This document shows positions 61,694 through 64,000 of a stretch of 64,000 nt of DNA, one piece after another. Both the position numbers and the translations under genes were made by a program. Under the pieces are notes generated by a model that was not told where the DNA came from, made no database searches, and worked only from the letters and a program-made list of their open reading frames with translations. Every line of letters begins with the position of its first letter. Within the stretch, counting starts at the first letter, position 1. Origin of the DNA: Oscillospiraceae bacterium (GTDB taxonomy: Bacteria > Bacillota > Clostridia > Oscillospirales > Ruminococcaceae); contig JAUNJJ010000003.1 in the NCBI GenBank assembly GCA_030533325.1, positions 1 to 64,000 of the forward strand, read 5' to 3'.

Positions 61694-63703
61694 ATGTCAA
61701 TCTTAATCATTGGTGAAAAACCATCAGTTGGAAAAGCCATCAGCCCCGTTGTCGGAGCAAATAAAAGCTCAAAAACTCACAACGAAGGCAACGGATACAT
61801 CGTATCATGGTGTTTCGGACACCTTGCCGGTCTTAAATCCCCGGATGAATACTCAGAGAAATGGTCAGGAAAATGGGACTTCTCGCAGCTTCCAATGATA
61901 CCTGATACATGGCAGCTGAAAATATCCGAAGGAACAAAAGATCAGTTCAGAGTGCTTGAAAAGTTTATGAATGACCCTGATATCACAGAAATTATCTGTG
62001 CTACTGATGCTGACCGTGAAGGCGAATGTATCTTCAGATATGTATATGAACTTGCAAAATGCAGAAAACCTGTAAAAAGATTATGGGTTTCATCACTTGA
62101 GGATAAAGCTATAAAACATGCTCTTGCTTCAATGAAACCAATGTCTGACTATGACAGCCTTTATAATGCTGGATACTCAAGAGCAAAGTCGGACTGGCTT
62201 GTGGGAATGAATGGTTCAAGGCTGTTTTCATGCAGATACGGACAGGGGTTAAATGTCGGCAGAGTGCAAACCCCTACCCTTGCGATGATTGTTAAACGTG
62301 ACAGTGATGTAAAGAATTTCGTTAAGCAGAAGTATTTCACTGTTGATCTGAACTGTGGCGGTTTTACTCTCTGTTCTGACAGAATTGATGATGAATCAGC
62401 TGCTGATTCAGTAATAAACAGTATTTCCGGGCAGCAGATTACTGTTACGGAAGTTAAAAAAGAAATAAAAACAGTTAATCCTCCGAAACTCTATGATCTG
62501 ACAACCTTACAGCGTGATGCAAACAAGGCATTCGGATACACTGCACAGCAGACACTTGATTACCTGCAGTCGCTGTATGAAGGAAAACTTGCTACATACC
62601 CACGTTCAGACAGTCAGTATCTCTCTGATGATATGAAACAGACTGCACTTGATGTACTCAGTCAGATAAATACTGTTTATGATTTCGGTAATAATTCTGA
62701 GCCTGATATAAACAGATGCATCAATAACAGCAAAGTTTCCGGTCATCATGCGATTATCCCTACTGTAAATATCGGAACAGCCAATATCACAGCTCTTCCG
62801 GAAGGCGAAAAAAATATACTCAGTATAACTGCCAACCGCCTGTTCTGTGCATGTGCATCAGCTCACAGATATGAGTCAGTAAAGGTAACCGGTGAATGCT
62901 CCGGATATAAGTTTTATGCAGCAGGAAAAACTGTTACAGAACAGGGATGGAAGCAGTTTGTATATACTAAAACCGAAGAAAAGGAAGATGAAAAGGCTCT
63001 CCCTCATATATCCGAAGGAAAAACTTATTCTTTTTCAGCAGGCAGATCAGAACATTTCACAAGTCCGCCTAAGTCATATACGGAAGACACTCTCCTATCC
63101 GCTATGGAACATGCCGGCAGCGAAGATTTTGATAAGGAAACTGAAAAGAAAGGTCTGGGTACTCCTGCAACAAGAGCATCTACGATTGAAGCACTTGTAA
63201 AGCGTGGATATGCTGAACGTAAAGGAAAACAGATCACAGCAACGGAAAAAGGCATAAATCTTATATCCGTTGTACCTGATGAAGTAAAGTCTCCTCAGCT
63301 TACAGCAGACTGGGAAAACCAGCTTCTGCTTGTTGAACGTGGTGAAATGACTTCTGACAGCTTTATGAACGGAATAGAAAGTTTCGTAAAGGAACTGTGC
63401 GTAAAATACGGTTCTGCTGATTCTTCAGTATCTTTTGGCAATAATTCACCTGCCGGCAAATGTCCTAAATGTCATGCTGATGTCATCAAAGGCAAATACG
63501 GTTATTACTGCAAAGCAAAATGCGGAATGAATCTGACAAAGCTCTATGGTCATGAGCTTACCGACAGTCAGGTACTCTCCCTTCTGAACGGAAAAAGTAT
63601 TTCATTTACAGCTAACGGAAAGAAAACCATCGCTGAACCGGAAGTCATATCAAATGAATATAACAATAAAACCTATTATCAGTGGAAAACAAGGAAAGGA
63701 TAA
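61694..63703 (+). CDS. topB: DNA topoisomerase III
   Basis: 669 residues. N-terminal Toprim domain (LIIGEKPSVGKAISPVVGA ... ICATDADREGECIFRYVYEL), central type IA core with LNVGRVQTPTLAMIVKRD and the catalytic Tyr302 in ATYPRSDSQYLSDDM, HHAIIPTVN, and a C-terminal zinc ribbon with four Cys (GKCPKCHADVIKGKYGYYCK). AAAGGAG site. Topoisomerase III genes of this kind are standard in Tn1549-like elements, resolving the transferred strand. Confidence 0.95.
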   Translation: MSILIIGEKPSVGKAISPVVGANKSSKTHNEGNGYIVSWCFGHLAGLKSPDEYSEKWSGKWDFSQLPMIPDTWQLKISEGTKDQFRVLEKFMNDPDITEIICATDADREGECIFRYVYELAKCRKPVKRLWVSSLEDKAIKHALASMKPMSDYDSLYNAGYSRAKSDWLVGMNGSRLFSCRYGQGLNVGRVQTPTLAMIVKRDSDVKNFVKQKYFTVDLNCGGFTLCSDRIDDESAADSVINSISGQQITVTEVKKEIKTVNPPKLYDLTTLQRDANKAFGYTAQQTLDYLQSLYEGKLATYPRSDSQYLSDDMKQTALDVLSQINTVYDFGNNSEPDINRCINNSKVSGHHAIIPTVNIGTANITALPEGEKNILSITANRLFCACASAHRYESVKVTGECSGYKFYAAGKTVTEQGWKQFVYTKTEEKEDEKALPHISEGKTYSFSAGRSEHFTSPPKSYTEDTLLSAMEHAGSEDFDKETEKKGLGTPATRASTIEALVKRGYAERKGKQITATEKGINLISVVPDEVKSPQLTADWENQLLLVERGEMTSDSFMNGIESFVKELCVKYGSADSSVSFGNNSPAGKCPKCHADVIKGKYGYYCKAKCGMNLTKLYGHELTDSQVLSLLNGKSISFTANGKKTIAEPEVISNEYNNKTYYQWKTRKG

Positions 63704-63708
63704 TCACC

Positions 63709-63999
63709 ATGAATGAAGACAGAAACACAGAAGTTCTCAGACTTGAAGGCGGATATCTTGAGGTTCTGCTGGATGCCATCACTTACAACAATAAACTTCA
63801 TATAGAAGACGAAGGAATCCTGAGCAGAAACAGATTATTAAACCTTGAACTGAATTACATTAAGGATGACAGTACTGTTTCCGTTGTAAAATCAAAGCTT
63901 CCGGGATTTATATATATGCTTATCGAGGATTTTGCAGGACTGAAGTCTGAAAATGACAAACTCAGAAAATTTCATGAAGAGGAAGGAAGAAAAATATGA
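63709..63999 (+). CDS. Small unknown protein after topoisomerase
   Basis: 96 residues from ATG 63709 (AAGGAAAGGA upstream; the in-frame start further upstream overlaps topB). The sequence has acidic helices (NTEVLRLEGGYLEVLLDAIT) and a coiled end (LKSENDKLRKFHEEEGRKI). Complete, with TGA at 63997-63999 at the window edge. I recognise no family; it follows topB by five bases and is probably part of the transfer operon that continues right. Confidence 0.6.
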   Translation: MNEDRNTEVLRLEGGYLEVLLDAITYNNKLHIEDEGILSRNRLLNLELNYIKDDSTVSVVKSKLPGFIYMLIEDFAGLKSENDKLRKFHEEEGRKI

Positions 64000-64000
64000 T

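Larger units (their letters stand above)
44391..64000. mobile_element. Left portion of an integrative conjugative element (Tn1549/CTn-like) in tRNA-Leu
   Basis: Everything from the split tRNA to the right edge belongs to one element: replication, coupling, type IV secretion, cell-wall, methyltransferase and topoisomerase genes in the order known from Tn1549-like elements of gut Bacillota, with cargo genes on the minus strand in the gaps (Rpn nuclease, RelB-YoeB, an unknown gene). The left boundary is the tRNA-Leu anticodon-loop junction. No relaxase, integrase or excisionase is visible, so the element continues beyond 64000. Confidence 0.85.

Noticed and set aside
1..64000. CRISPR array
   Set aside because: No series of evenly spaced identical repeats was seen and no cas gene is present.

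Overview
The window looks like a chromosomal segment of a fibre-degrading Ruminococcus-like member of the Oscillospiraceae (Bacillota). The evidence is an AT-rich genome with strong AGGAGG ribosome sites, a secreted GH5 cellulase ending in a type I dockerin (cellulosome signature), a xylan/xylose operon, and gene types common in this group (QueH, DUF5714, DUF3737, MATE pumps, Rpn-family nucleases). Species cannot be assigned from sequence reading alone.

Layout. 0-10.6 kb: a cut LacI-type regulator, a membrane diguanylate cyclase overlapping a lipoprotein solute-binding protein, the dockerin-bearing GH5 enzyme, then a five-gene operon (YhaN-like ATPase, lipoprotein, PIN-like protein, YfcE-like phosphodiesterase, QueH). 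10.6-17.6 kb: xylose operon on the minus strand (mutarotase-like protein, GH3 beta-xylosidase, xylA, xylB) with a divergent AraC regulator. 17.6-24.6 kb: DUF3737, a MATE pump, an Rpn-family nuclease with a repeated promoter module, and a graveyard of fragments (membrane protein, SGNH hydrolase, dockerin, antiporter, IS transposase) beside an HPr-like gene with no phosphorylatable His. 24.7-29.5 kb: a polyol/sugar operon (PfkB kinase, an MFS symporter broken by an in-frame TAG, a zinc dehydrogenase) with a ROK repressor and matching operators. 29.7-34 kb: two overlapping nucleotidyltransferases, a MATE pump and LexA.

34.0-44.1 kb holds the most unusual locus: a twelve-gene minus-strand cluster that looks like a compact, fully dissociated polyketide/fatty-acyl pathway. 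It has AT, ACP, enoyl-CoA hydratase, hotdog thioesterase, a degenerate crotonase, an enoyl-CoA hydratase/3-hydroxyacyl-CoA dehydrogenase fusion, one ketosynthase, an MIF-like tautomerase, an alpha/beta hydrolase with a Cys nucleophile, an acyl-AMP ligase, a second ACP and a type II thioesterase. It has no ketoreductase of the usual SDR type, no chain-length factor and no HMG-synthase. One strong promoter drives it, and the first gene appears to start at ATT. I do not recognise the product.

44.4-64 kb is the left part of an integrative conjugative element of the Tn1549/CTn type, integrated in a tRNA-Leu(CAA) gene. The junction keeps the tRNA 3' part next to tandem terminators and short repeats. 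Inward follow replication and DnaC-like genes, PcfB, VirD4 coupling protein, pilin-like protein, TrbL/VirB6, PrgI, VirB4, a large cell-wall protein, DUF4315/DUF4366 proteins, a cytosine methyltransferase and topoisomerase III. Cargo includes another Rpn nuclease, a RelB-YoeB toxin-antitoxin pair and an unknown AT-rich gene. Relaxase and integrase are not in the window and should lie to the right.
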